This document shows, piece after piece, positions 50,837 through 60,019 of a DNA stretch of 64,000 nucleotides. Source of the DNA: Bacillus sp. MUM 116 (GTDB lineage: Bacteria > Bacillota > Bacilli > Bacillales > Cytobacillaceae). Each line of letters opens with the position of its first letter. Position 1 is the stretch's first letter. Made by a program: the position numbers and the translations under genes. The notes below the pieces were generated by a model. That model was not told the DNA's origin. It was given only the letters and a program-made list of their open reading frames with translations, and searched no databases. The DNA lies in NCBI RefSeq assembly GCF_001866655.1, contig NZ_MLYR01000087.1, forward strand, positions 1-64,000. Direction: 5' to 3'.

Positions 50837-51271
50837 CTATTCTTTTTTCTCACCCAAAGCAAATGTAATCTCAGCTTCACAAGCAATCTCGCCATCCACC
50901 GTTGCTACGGCTTTTCCTTTCCCAACCGGCCCGCGCAATCGAATGATTTCGACCTCAAGTCGAAGCTGGTCCCCAGGCTTGACCTGTCTTTTGAAACGGC
51001 AGCCGTCAATCCCGGCAAAAAATGCTAATCGACCGCGGTTTTCCTCTTTTTTCAACATCGCAACCGCACCCACCTGTGCCAATGCCTCTACAATTAAAAC
51101 ACCCGGCATGACTGGATAGTCAGGAAAATGCCCGTTGAAAAACTCTTCGTTTGCGGAAACATTTTTAATTCCGATTGCTCTTTTTCCTTCCTCAACCTCC
51201 AAAACGCGGTCTACTAGCAAAAATGGATAACGATGAGGGATAATTTCTTTAATTTGTTCGATATCAAGCAT
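50837..51271 (-). CDS. fabZ: 3-hydroxyacyl-[ACP] dehydratase FabZ
   Basis: A 144-residue hot-dog fold enzyme that dehydrates 3-hydroxyacyl-ACP in fatty-acid elongation. The catalytic His is in [16 protein letters not shown] and Glu in [21 protein letters not shown] begins the fold. AGGAGG precedes the ATG. Position next to the EpuA-like gene and mbl agrees with B. subtilis (ywpB). Confidence 0.95.
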   Translation of the reverse strand: MLDIEQIKEIIPHRYPFLLVDRVLEVEEGKRAIGIKNVSANEEFFNGHFPDYPVMPGVLIVEALAQVGAVAMLKKEENRGRLAFFAGIDGCRFKRQVKPGDQLRLEVEIIRLRGPVGKGKAVATVDGEIACEAEITFALGEKKE

Positions 51272-51366
51272 TATTTAGTACCTCCTACTAATATTAGCTA
51301 CTTAAATTCCATTTTACTATTAAACACAAACAAAGGGAAGAGATTGCTCCCTTCCCTCTCACCGAT

Positions 51367-51630
51367 TTATTTTTTATCAACGAGGTCGATGATATGCGTC
51401 CAAGTTGACTCCTTAAAAATGTCTGTTACATTACCGCCGCCAAGCATACCGTAGCCAACTGCAGCCCCCGCCATGACGCAAGTCAAAATACTGATCACCA
51501 TAAGGATAAGTCGCAACCAAATCGGAATCAGGCGCACTCTGACGCGTTTTGCCCCCGGGCGTGCTTCTTCTCCCTTTTTTTGCGATTCTTCTTTTTTTAT
51601 TTCTTCCCTCGTTTTCACTTGTTCGGACAT
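51367..51630 (-). CDS. EpuA-family membrane protein (annotated as RNA polymerase subunit beta-like)
   Basis: 87 residues: a charged N-terminus, basic GAKRVRVRLIPIWLRLILM, one transmembrane helix and GAAVGYGMLGGG, then DIFKESTWTHIIDLV. This is the EpuA/PF11772 pattern; databases often label it 'DNA-directed RNA polymerase subunit beta', without evidence for such a role. ATG at 51630 is 7 nt after AAAGGAG. It normally follows flhO/flhP in Bacillus, which are missing here and replaced by repeats. Confidence 0.8.
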   Translation of the reverse strand: MSEQVKTREEIKKEESQKKGEEARPGAKRVRVRLIPIWLRLILMVISILTCVMAGAAVGYGMLGGGNVTDIFKESTWTHIIDLVDKK

Positions 51631-51834
51631 CGGAATTCTCCTTTGTGTTTCTCCCAAAACTAGCGAGTTCAAACATATTATTACCAAAATAAATTGTTTT
51701 TTATAAAAATTATTCGCCCAGTCTTACCTTTATTATAAAAAATAATTAAAAGAAGCACATTAATTTTTTGTAGAAAGATCCAGCTTTTGGGGAAAACCGT
51801 GAATCCATCATGTATGGGTTTATCCTCCGGCTTT

Positions 51835-52265
51835 TGCATTTTACCTTCCACTTTTGCCTATTTACCCACCACTTTTACCGACATACCCTCCGCCTCCGTT
51901 CGTGGCGAGCTAAATCCTCAAGCTTTCTCCTGAATTTAGGTCTCTTTTTTATGAAAATTACCATTTTCAGTAAAACTAAACACTCCACTAAACCACCTAT
52001 CTACCCAAAATCCACTTTACCCACCGGTTTTGCCTCTTTACCCTCCGCTTTTGGAACTTTACATTCCACTTTCGCCAAAATACCCACTACTTTCACCGAA
52101 ATACCCTCCGCCTCCCATTCGTGCGAGCTAAATCCTCAAGCTTTCTCTTGAATTTAGGTCTCTTTTTTATGAAAATTACCATTTTCAGTAAAACCAAACA
52201 CTCCACTAAACCACCTATCTACCCAAATTCCACTTTACCCACCACTTTCACCCAAACACCCACAA
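51835..52265. repeat. 21-bp-phased repeat array, two long copies
   Basis: Units TTTACCTTCCACTTTTGCC, TTTACCCACCACTTTTACCG, ATACCCTCCGCCTCC etc. are spaced 21 bp. A ~110-bp block (GAGCTAAATCCTCAAGCTTT through ATTACCATTTTCAGTAAAAC to CCACCTATCTACCCAAA) occurs twice, near 51907 and 52127, almost identical. No gene in this ~700-bp gap. Same family as 12500-13080. Confidence 0.85.
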
Positions 52266-52339
52266 CATCATCTCTATTCTCGAACAACAAAAAAGCCCAA
52301 CAACGCACACCCACGTGCATCATCAGGCTAAACCCAAAC

Positions 52340-53341
52340 CTATCCCAGCTTCCTGCCAGGGATCCGATCAATATTATCCAACATAATTCCCGTACCAATC
52401 GCCACACAGTCCATCGGATTCTCCGCAACAAGCACAGGAACCTTCAACTCTTCGGCAAGCAGCATATCAATACCGTGCAGCAACGCGCCGCCGCCCGTCA
52501 AAATCACGCCGCGGTCGATAATATCCGCAGACAACTCTGGCGGAGTACGCTCAAGCACACTTTTCGCCGCCTGTACGATCACCGCAACAGACTCGCGCAA
52601 TGACTGCTCAATCTCTTCTGAATGAACCGTAATCGTACGTGGCAGACCGCTAACCATATCACGGCCGCGAATCTCCATATCCTCCGAACGAGAACCAGGG
52701 AACACGGTCCCAATATTAATTTTAATATTCTCAGCTGTGCGCTCCCCAATCAACAGCTTGTACTCACGCTTAATATGGTTTAAAATCTCCATATCAAACT
52801 TATCGCCCGCCATCTTAATCGAAGAAGACGTCACGATATCACCCATCGAAAGTACTGCTACATCTGTCGTACCTCCGCCGATATCCACGACCATATTTCC
52901 ACTAGGTTGGAAAATATCCATACCCGCGCCAATCGCCGCCACCTTTGGCTCTTCTTCAAGATAAATTTTCTTACCGCCGCTCTTCTCAGCCGCCTCCTTG
53001 ATCGCCTTCTGCTCTACGCTCGTAATATTCGTCGGGCAGCAAATCAAAATACGCGGCTTCGAAAGGAAGCCCTTCACATTTAACTTATTAATAAAATGTT
53101 TTAACATTGCTTCAGTTACATCAAAGTCAGCGATTACGCCATCCTTAAGCGGACGAATCGCGACAATGTTCCCAGGTGTACGTCCCACCATGCGGCGCGC
53201 CTCTTCACCAACCGCCAAAACGCGATTCGTATTTCGGTCAATCGCCACCACAGAAGGCTCATTCAACACAATCCCACGGCCCTTCACGTGAATCAACACG
53301 TTCGCAGTACCCAAATCAATACCAATATCCCTAGCAAACAT
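52340..53341 (-). CDS. mbl: MreB-like rod-shape protein Mbl
   Basis: A 333-residue bacterial actin that guides lateral peptidoglycan synthesis. ATP-site motifs: DIGIDLGTANVLIHVKGRGI, VDIGGGTTDVAVLSMGDIV and LTGGGALLHGIDMLL. MFARDIGIDLGT and the linkage to spoIIID identify Mbl rather than MreB. AGGAGG precedes the ATG. Its 3' end borders a repeat array. Confidence 0.95.
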   Translation of the reverse strand: MFARDIGIDLGTANVLIHVKGRGIVLNEPSVVAIDRNTNRVLAVGEEARRMVGRTPGNIVAIRPLKDGVIADFDVTEAMLKHFINKLNVKGFLSKPRILICCPTNITSVEQKAIKEAAEKSGGKKIYLEEEPKVAAIGAGMDIFQPSGNMVVDIGGGTTDVAVLSMGDIVTSSSIKMAGDKFDMEILNHIKREYKLLIGERTAENIKINIGTVFPGSRSEDMEIRGRDMVSGLPRTITVHSEEIEQSLRESVAVIVQAAKSVLERTPPELSADIIDRGVILTGGGALLHGIDMLLAEELKVPVLVAENPMDCVAIGTGIMLDNIDRIPGRKLG

Positions 53342-53598
53342 TCTCTTGCTTTCCTCCTTAACGGATCCTACTACTCTAATTGTTTATTTTATCACACTCC
53401 TCAAAAAATCCATACTTTTAACTCAAAAAAATGTAGGAATTTGTCAAAAATCAAAAAAATCCGAAAACAAAATTTGTCCTCGAATTTTTTGAAAAAGGAA
53501 CCCGTGAAGCTCCCTTGCAAGTATAGCGCTTACATGTGGTCTCACCTCTATAAACACCATTCCCCCTTCCGCTTAAAAACATTGCATGTCTCACAAAA

Positions 53599-53871
53599 TT
53601 ATTTCACCGTCTCGCCTTCTCTTTCTTCTTTCTGGTACTTCATCTTCGTTGCTTCCCCACCCCTTAGGTGCCGGATCGATTTATGATAATCTAAAATTTC
53701 TTTTACTTCATTCGCCAGTTCTGGATTAATTTCAGGAAGCCTCTCTGTCAAATCTTTATGGACTGTACTTTTGGACACGCCAAACTCCTTCGCAATCACG
53801 CGAACTGTTTTCCTCGTCTCCACGATATACTTTCCAATCTTGATAGTTCTCTCTTTGATGTAATCGTGCAC
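53599..53871 (-). CDS. spoIIID: Sporulation transcription factor SpoIIID
   Basis: 90 residues. The helix-turn-helix VRVIAKEFGVSKSTVHKDLT and the C-terminal basic region (LDYHKSIRHLRGGEATKMKY) match SpoIIID, the mother-cell regulator of sigma-E and sigma-K genes. GTG start after GGAGGG. It lies directly upstream of mbl as in other Bacillaceae, which proves the organism is a spore former. Confidence 0.95.
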   Translation of the reverse strand: MHDYIKERTIKIGKYIVETRKTVRVIAKEFGVSKSTVHKDLTERLPEINPELANEVKEILDYHKSIRHLRGGEATKMKYQKEEREGETVK

Positions 53872-53962
53872 ACTCTCGCCCTCCCTAAATTGGATGTGAG
53901 AAGTGTGAAATGAGACTCGCTTATCACTATGACGAATTCTACTATCCGCATGTTTTTAGCAT

Positions 53963-54031
53963 TTTATGGTGACAGGCACCACAAAAAGATATTTCCACCA
54001 TTTTGTCCATTTGAGATGGACATTTGTTATG
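53963..54031. repeat. REP-like element, copy 9, with side hairpin
   Basis: TGGTGACAGGCACCACA is the bare core, followed by TGTCCATTTGAGATGGACA, a second small hairpin. The ~550-bp gap between spoIIID and the next gene holds nothing else recognisable. Confidence 0.6.
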
Positions 54032-54423
54032 GTGAGTCACCATGCGACAGAAAGTAATGTACCTTCTGATCATACTAGGAATAATCATGTCCCCGACTAA
54101 ATCCCCGCTCTCCACAAACGATTCCTCACCTCAAACACTCTCTTTATAAAGGTTTATAACAGTTTATTAGCTTGGATACGGGTTTATGCACAAAAAACAC
54201 AAACAGGACAAGGATTCTCGGAAATTTTTTGAAAAATCGGACACAATAGAATTCAGTATTTCCAGGGATTCCGCGATTCGACACCAGCGCGAAAAAGCTG
54301 GAGTCCGCAATATACCTCTTATTTTCCAGGAAATCCCCTTTCTGAAGCGATATTTCCCGAGAAATTTGTCGACTTTCCCGATTTCAAATAAAATGAAAAT
54401 AATTAATAAGAAAGGACGCCGAC

Positions 54424-54732
54424 ATGACGCCATTTACCGAAAACGTTATTCGTATCATTAAAAACATTCCTGCAGGAAAAGTGATGACTTACGGACAAAT
54501 TGCGGGGCTCGCCGGCAGTCCGCGTGCTGCCCGGCAAGTTGTGCGCATCCTCCACTCGATGAGCCGGAAACACCGACTTCCCTGGCATCGTGTCATCAAC
54601 GCTCAAGGGCGTATCGCCCTGCGATACGATGAATCTTATCACGAGCAGCTGTTTGCACTTGAGGGTGAGGGAGTTGAGGTTGGCCTGAACGGCAGCATTG
54701 ATTTGGAAAAATATCAATACCGACCACAATAA
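54424..54732 (+). CDS. Alkyltransferase-like (ATL/MGMT-family) DNA-binding protein
   Basis: 102 residues: IPAGKVMTYGQIAGLAGSPR, ARQVVRILHS and LPWHRVINAQGRI. The alkyl-acceptor Cys of PCHRV is replaced by Trp (PWHRV), the hallmark of alkyltransferase-like proteins that flag O6-alkylguanine for nucleotide excision repair instead of removing the alkyl group. AAGGA precedes the ATG. Confidence 0.92.
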   Translation: MTPFTENVIRIIKNIPAGKVMTYGQIAGLAGSPRAARQVVRILHSMSRKHRLPWHRVINAQGRIALRYDESYHEQLFALEGEGVEVGLNGSIDLEKYQYRPQ

Positions 54733-54792
54733 AATTATATATTCCAATTCACCTATTTTATGTGCAACCCCATAAACCAAGCTCAACACACA

Positions 54793-54818
54793 ACAAGAGC
54801 CAGGCATCTCGCCTGGCT
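54793..54818. terminator. Bidirectional terminator
   Basis: AAGAGCCAGGC-ATCTC-GCCTGGCTCTT between the convergent ATL gene and the Ig-repeat gene. Confidence 0.8.
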
Positions 54819-54828
54819 CTTCTCAAAC

Positions 54829-57800
54829 TTATTCACTTACATCTTCTTTTCTACTTCTCACCGCAACCGTAACTCCTAAGCCAAGCAATGCCAGCATGCC
54901 GACAATACTTCCGGCAAACAATCGTTTATTCTCATAAAACTTCATCATTGCCCCTTTTTGAGCGATCTCAAATGGGATGTTCTCGGTCTTTTTGTTTCCG
55001 GCATTATCGTACGCAACGACCTTGACATTGTACTTCTCAATCTTCGAAAAACTTGTCGTTAATACCGTGTTCCCGTTATCATCCTTTGTCTTAACTAAGT
55101 CCTCAGCGGGCTTGCCGTTTACCAAAAAATTTGTAATTGTATCATTCGGATTATCAAGATGAACTGATAACCTAACCGGATCATAATATTTCGCACCCTT
55201 CTTAACCCCTTCAAACACAACCGTAGGCTTCGTTTTATCGAGGATAAACTCGACACTTAACTGCTTGATGTTTCCGGCCTTATCCTTCACCTCGAAGAAA
55301 AGAACATGCTTTCCTTCCCTCGTAATCGGTTGGCCCAGCTCATAATCCTCGCCATCCAAGGTTTGCGCAATGATATCATAGGAGCTCATATCCTGAATCC
55401 GTAATTTCGGAATTAAATCTTCCTTAAAATACTGCTGTGAAATCGGCTCATTGAACTTGATGGCCGGAGCCGTCTTGTCGATAGTGAAAACGATCGTTCG
55501 CGAGCTGACGTTTTTCGCTAAATCGGTCACCTTCGCCTTTAGCACATAAACTCCCTCGGCGTTAAGCATCACGCCGCTCACAAATGGCTTACCGTTTAGT
55601 GTCACCGATGTATTGCTCTTATCCAAATGCACATCCGAATAAGTAACAGCCGGCGAAAGATTCTTTTTAAAGAATCCGTCCAAAACGCCGGAAATGGTCA
55701 GCTTCGGCTTCGTTGTGTCCAAGGTAAAATGAATCGTCAAGGTTGTTTCATTTCCTGCTTTATCCCGCGCCAAAACTGTGTACTTATACTCCATTTCCTT
55801 TGAAGCAGTTGGAGCACTTTTGCCAACATTTTTACCGTTCAAAACAACCGAAACAATCGAATCCTCTTTCGGGTGGTCTAAAGCAAATTCAGGTGTAAAA
55901 ATTTCATTAATAAACGAGCCGTTCTTAATTACCCGGTCCTGCCCTCTAAATTTTGGAGTAATAACCGGCTTCGTTTTATCAATCGTAAACTTCATTTGCT
56001 TGCTAAAATGGTTACCGGCTTTATCCGTCGCATCGACAACGATTTGATACTCGCCTTCTTTGCTAAAATTATGGCTAAACGACGCCACATCCCCATTCAC
56101 CGTGAAGCCGTCGACCGGGTAGCTGCGGCCATCCTTGGTTACCGTAATTTTATTAATATCAAAATTCCGGTCCTGAATCGTTGCCTTTACAAGTTTATCC
56201 TTGTTGTAATAGGCCCCCTGCTCCACACCGGTAATTTCAATCGCCGGCTTCGTTTTATCAATCGTAAACGTCCGTTTCACGGATACCGGGCCATTTCCTG
56301 CTTTATCCTCTGCTTGGATAAAAATCGAATACAACCCGTCTTTTGAAAAATTATAGCTTAGATTCGAGTGCTGTTTTACAGGCATCATTCCAATCGTAAA
56401 TGGCTGGCCATCCTTTGTTACAGCTAATTCCACCTGATTGGTCGAATAGTTCAGTTCATCCACTGAAATCGTCACGTTCCGGCTCTCCGGATTAAACGAC
56501 TGTTCGTCCACGCCTTCTACTTTTACAACAGGCTTCGTGTGGTCAATAATGAACGAAACCGGCGCCAGGCTGGACTCGCGGCCTGCTTTGTCCGTTGCCG
56601 ATAGCCTTACTACATAATTTCCTTCATCCTTAAAATTGTAACTTAACTCGCCTTTTGTCTTCGAAGTTAACACCAGCCAGCCAATCGAATAAGGCTTACC
56701 GTTCCGCGTAACGTTTAACGAAGATTGGCTTAAATCGATATTGGTATCCTTGACCGTAAAGGTCTCGGTCTTGCTTTTATAATTCTGCTGGTCCTCCACT
56801 CCGCTAATCGTAAGCTCAGGATTGATATGGTCAATCGTGAAGGTAACCGATTTTTCAGCCGCTTTATTCCCGGCTGCATCGGTCGCTGTGACCTTGATCG
56901 TATATTCACGGTCCTCTTTAAATTCGTAATCGAGTGTCGAGGTCTCGCCGCTATTTTCCCAATCGCCGATAGAAATGTTTTTTCCATCTTCCGTCACATT
57001 CACATCAACATGATTGTTTTTAAAATTATGCTCTTCGACATCGATGGAAACATCGACATTCTCCCTATTGTACGGCTTTACTGCTGTGTCCGTATTCTTA
57101 TTCACGATACTGATTTGGGGGGCAATCGTATCAACGGTAAACGATAAGGTTTTTGTCTCCGCGACGTTTCCCGCTTTATCCACCGCTTCGACCGTGATGG
57201 CATACTCCCCATCATCTGTAAAGGGAAGCTTTAGCTCGGAGTGTGTACCCGTGCTGGTGAAATTCTCCTTTTTATCCGTACCATTTTTTTGAACCGTAAC
57301 CTTTACTTGATCCGTCTGGTAGTGAGTTTCGTCCACCGCGATGGTCACTTCACCTTTTTTCACAAACGCACCCTCATCAATTCCAGTCATCGCAATCTTA
57401 GGAGCGGTTTTATCGATGACAAAAGAAAGCTGTTTCGTACTAAGTTTTCCAAAAAAATCCTCCGAGGTCACGCTGATTTGATAATCTCCTTCCTCTTTAA
57501 AAGGAAGCCTCATTTCACCGCCTCGAATCCATGAATAGGGGTCCGAGATTTTCCAATCCTCAAGAATTTTCTCCGTGATATCCATACCATCTTTCAAGAC
57601 TTTCACCGTGGTTTTTTGTGGATCAAACGTATAATCATAAACTGAAATGACGACTGTTCGATTCGTGTTGTAATGTTCTCCATCCACACTGTCTGAAAAA
57701 TGGATTTCCGGACTGCTTTTATCAATCGTAAATGTTTTTGTGACGTTTTTTTCATTGCCTGCTTTGTCCTTGGAGGTTACCGTTACTTCATAAACGCCAT

Positions 57801-59595
57801 CCTCATCAAACACTTGCTCAGTCGTTGCGATATCCCCGCTCTGGACCAGCGGCTTAATGCTATACGGAATTCCGTCCTTTTTCACCGTGATATTGTATTG
57901 GTCAAGGTACTGATCCTGAACGGAAATTTTTACATTTTGATTCTCATCATATTTGCCCCCGTCTTCTACAGTAGAAATCGTAACAACCGGGGGAGTATTG
58001 TCAATCGTAAATGCCGCCGTTTTTTCCGGAGAAGCATTACCCAGTTTATCCGTTGCGTTTAAGCTCAATTCGTATTTGCCTTCCTCTTTAAACATATGCT
58101 TGGCCACAGCGTTTGTGCCGGATTGTGAAAACGAAATCGGTTCCGCGTAGGCAGCACCGTCTTTTACCACCTTTAAAACAGTTTTACTTAAATCAAGCGT
58201 CAAATCTTGCTCGGTAAAAATTACCTCCTTCGGCGCATTGATAAAAGCAGGAATATCGGAAATGTTCAATACGGGCGCCGTTTGGTCAATGGTATAGGTA
58301 ATCGTTTTTGTTGCTGTGTTTCCGGCTTTATCCGCTGCCGACAGCTCCAGGCTGTAAACTCCATCTTCTGTGAGGCTGTGTTCGTCATAAGCATCTTTGC
58401 CTGCAAAGGTTGCAACCTTGCCATCACAGTTCACCTTAAGAAGCACGGAATCTTGCACCAGATTCGAATCCTTCACTTCAATACCAAATTTCCGCGGCTT
58501 TTTGTCGCTGCCTTGATCCTCTACACCAGTAAAAGATACCTCGGGCTTTTTAGTATCAATGGTAAACGTCGTTTCACCAAGATCTAAGCCAACTGGATTT
58601 TTTCGATCCTTCACGGCAACCTTTACTTTATAACCCCCTTGATCAGAAAGCTCGAGAAGTGCCGTTTTTCCTTGCTTGGAAAAAGATTTTGTTGTTGTTT
58701 TCCCGTCCTTCTCAACCACCGCAGTGGCATCCCAAATTTTAAAATCATCGCTGACCTGTAGCTGAACCGGTTCATTGTAATAACCATTTTCGTTGCTGCC
58801 CGCAATCGTTAAGCGCGGACCCATTTCACTAATCCCAAAGGTCACCTTTTTCGCTTCACTTTTGTTACCAGCTTTGTCGGCAGCAACAACCGTCACTTCA
58901 TAATCGCCCACTTGATTGAAGATGAGCGTCGTTTGGCCGTTTTTCCAAACCGGAGCGGCGCTTAAGGCAATGTCGTCTTTGATGATTGAAATCGTATCTT
59001 CCCCTGGGTCAAAGTGGTCGTCCTCAACTTTGACTGTCATCGTGACCGGCATTTTCGTAAAACCGCCGTCTGCAAACGCTCCGTCCTGAAATTCCGTTTG
59101 AACGTCGACCACCGGCTTGGCCGTATCACGTTTAATCGTAAACGAACTCGTTTGCTCAGGAATTTTCCATGTATTGTCCTTTACCATGTCGATGGTGATG
59201 TCCAAATCTCCATCCTTGCTTTCCGCCGGTAAAGGAATCGTCACCGCATATTCGCCTTGAAACCTCTTATCCGCATCCTTTACTTCAGTAATTTTTGGTT
59301 TCAATTCGGTTGCACCCGGGTATGCGGCTTTGACTTCGAACGGTCTTTCCACCTCAGCAGGATGGCTGTTTTTAAAATCCTCCGTTAAATCAATCTGGAA
59401 CGTTACGGAGTTTCCATTCGTGTACCAGTTGGGTTGGTCAGCCGACTCCATATCCCATTGATCGCCGTTAAAGATCACCAGGCGTTTGGCCCCATCTAAT
59501 GAAAAAGCATTTGTGCTAAAAAAGAGCACCGATAGGAGCAACAAACCGCCTGCTAATATCCAGATCAGCGATTTTCTGTTTGCTATTTCTGACAT
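54829..59595 (-). CDS. Giant membrane-anchored Ig-like repeat protein (1588 residues)
   Basis: N-terminal signal/anchor (LIWILAGGLLLLSVLFFSTN, ~9-30), a unique ~130-residue domain, then about 15 Ig-like modules (~75-100 residues each) starting T(K/A)P-x-(V/I)-x-(I/F)-x-G and ending (Y/F)-x-V-x-V-x-A-x-D-K-A-G-N. A C-terminal transmembrane helix (LFAGSIVGMLALLGLGVTVA) and short basic-acidic tail follow, so nearly all of it is extracellular. There is no LPXTG. ATG at 59595 is 8 nt after AGAGGGG. As the last visible gene of the FHA/PP2C/kinase operon it may be the surface effector or sensor; adhesion or a pilus-like scaffold is plausible but unproven. Confidence 0.85.
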   Translation of the reverse strand: MSEIANRKSLIWILAGGLLLLSVLFFSTNAFSLDGAKRLVIFNGDQWDMESADQPNWYTNGNSVTFQIDLTEDFKNSHPAEVERPFEVKAAYPGATELKPKITEVKDADKRFQGEYAVTIPLPAESKDGDLDITIDMVKDNTWKIPEQTSSFTIKRDTAKPVVDVQTEFQDGAFADGGFTKMPVTMTVKVEDDHFDPGEDTISIIKDDIALSAAPVWKNGQTTLIFNQVGDYEVTVVAADKAGNKSEAKKVTFGISEMGPRLTIAGSNENGYYNEPVQLQVSDDFKIWDATAVVEKDGKTTTKSFSKQGKTALLELSDQGGYKVKVAVKDRKNPVGLDLGETTFTIDTKKPEVSFTGVEDQGSDKKPRKFGIEVKDSNLVQDSVLLKVNCDGKVATFAGKDAYDEHSLTEDGVYSLELSAADKAGNTATKTITYTIDQTAPVLNISDIPAFINAPKEVIFTEQDLTLDLSKTVLKVVKDGAAYAEPISFSQSGTNAVAKHMFKEEGKYELSLNATDKLGNASPEKTAAFTIDNTPPVVTISTVEDGGKYDENQNVKISVQDQYLDQYNITVKKDGIPYSIKPLVQSGDIATTEQVFDEDGVYEVTVTSKDKAGNEKNVTKTFTIDKSSPEIHFSDSVDGEHYNTNRTVVISVYDYTFDPQKTTVKVLKDGMDITEKILEDWKISDPYSWIRGGEMRLPFKEEGDYQISVTSEDFFGKLSTKQLSFVIDKTAPKIAMTGIDEGAFVKKGEVTIAVDETHYQTDQVKVTVQKNGTDKKENFTSTGTHSELKLPFTDDGEYAITVEAVDKAGNVAETKTLSFTVDTIAPQISIVNKNTDTAVKPYNRENVDVSIDVEEHNFKNNHVDVNVTEDGKNISIGDWENSGETSTLDYEFKEDREYTIKVTATDAAGNKAAEKSVTFTIDHINPELTISGVEDQQNYKSKTETFTVKDTNIDLSQSSLNVTRNGKPYSIGWLVLTSKTKGELSYNFKDEGNYVVRLSATDKAGRESSLAPVSFIIDHTKPVVKVEGVDEQSFNPESRNVTISVDELNYSTNQVELAVTKDGQPFTIGMMPVKQHSNLSYNFSKDGLYSIFIQAEDKAGNGPVSVKRTFTIDKTKPAIEITGVEQGAYYNKDKLVKATIQDRNFDINKITVTKDGRSYPVDGFTVNGDVASFSHNFSKEGEYQIVVDATDKAGNHFSKQMKFTIDKTKPVITPKFRGQDRVIKNGSFINEIFTPEFALDHPKEDSIVSVVLNGKNVGKSAPTASKEMEYKYTVLARDKAGNETTLTIHFTLDTTKPKLTISGVLDGFFKKNLSPAVTYSDVHLDKSNTSVTLNGKPFVSGVMLNAEGVYVLKAKVTDLAKNVSSRTIVFTIDKTAPAIKFNEPISQQYFKEDLIPKLRIQDMSSYDIIAQTLDGEDYELGQPITREGKHVLFFEVKDKAGNIKQLSVEFILDKTKPTVVFEGVKKGAKYYDPVRLSVHLDNPNDTITNFLVNGKPAEDLVKTKDDNGNTVLTTSFSKIEKYNVKVVAYDNAGNKKTENIPFEIAQKGAMMKFYENKRLFAGSIVGMLALLGLGVTVAVRSRKEDVSE

Positions 59596-59608
59596 TTGCC
59601 TATCCCCT

Positions 59609-60004
59609 CTAGATGATCGTGTTGGAATGCACAATCATCACATCTACTTCTTTAATAAATTCGTTTTCTACTAAAAGCGTCGTTTCTTCTACTAAAAGTG
59701 CAGTTTCCTCGGATAACAATGTCGTTTCCTCGATATCCCCCAATAGCGCCGTTTCCTCTACCTGCAAAAGCTCCGTTTCTTTCGCAGCCGCCGATTCGGC
59801 ATACTGCTTTTTCAGCATGATTTCTTTTGTATACTTGTTCTCATTCGATTCTTCGGTAGTTTGACGTCGCTTTTTGCGAAGCTGAATGCCGGTTAAATCG
59901 ATGAAAACCTGGGCGATTTCCATTTTTACAAAAAGGACAATCGAAATGACGATGGTAACCAGGGCGCCGGTTATGCCTCCGTAAAACATAATTTGGTAAC
60001 CCAT
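59609..60004 (-). CDS. Single-pass membrane protein with repeated TxLL phospho-acceptor-like motifs
   Basis: 131 residues: an N-terminal helix GITGALVTIVISIVLFVKME, a basic stretch (LRKKRRQ), then a cytoplasmic tail repeating EETALL, EETTLL, SEETALL, VEETTLL (five T-[TA]-L-L units at ~95-115). FHA domains prefer pThr with Ile/Leu/Asp at +3, so these fit as kinase targets read by the FHA protein of the same operon. GGGGGAGG precedes the ATG, and it lies 13 bp upstream of the Ig-repeat gene. No known family recognised. Confidence 0.75.
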   Translation of the reverse strand: MGYQIMFYGGITGALVTIVISIVLFVKMEIAQVFIDLTGIQLRKKRRQTTEESNENKYTKEIMLKKQYAESAAAKETELLQVEETALLGDIEETTLLSEETALLVEETTLLVENEFIKEVDVMIVHSNTII

Positions 60005-60019
60005 TTTTCCTCCCCCTTT

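Noticed and set aside
51810-52603. ORFs across the repeat array near mbl
   Set aside because: They arise from the duplicated ~110-bp blocks and extend antisense into mbl; no ribosome sites.
53288-53686. 132-codon plus-strand ORF opposite the mbl/spoIIID junction
   Set aside because: It overlaps two certain genes on the other strand and has no ribosome site or domain.
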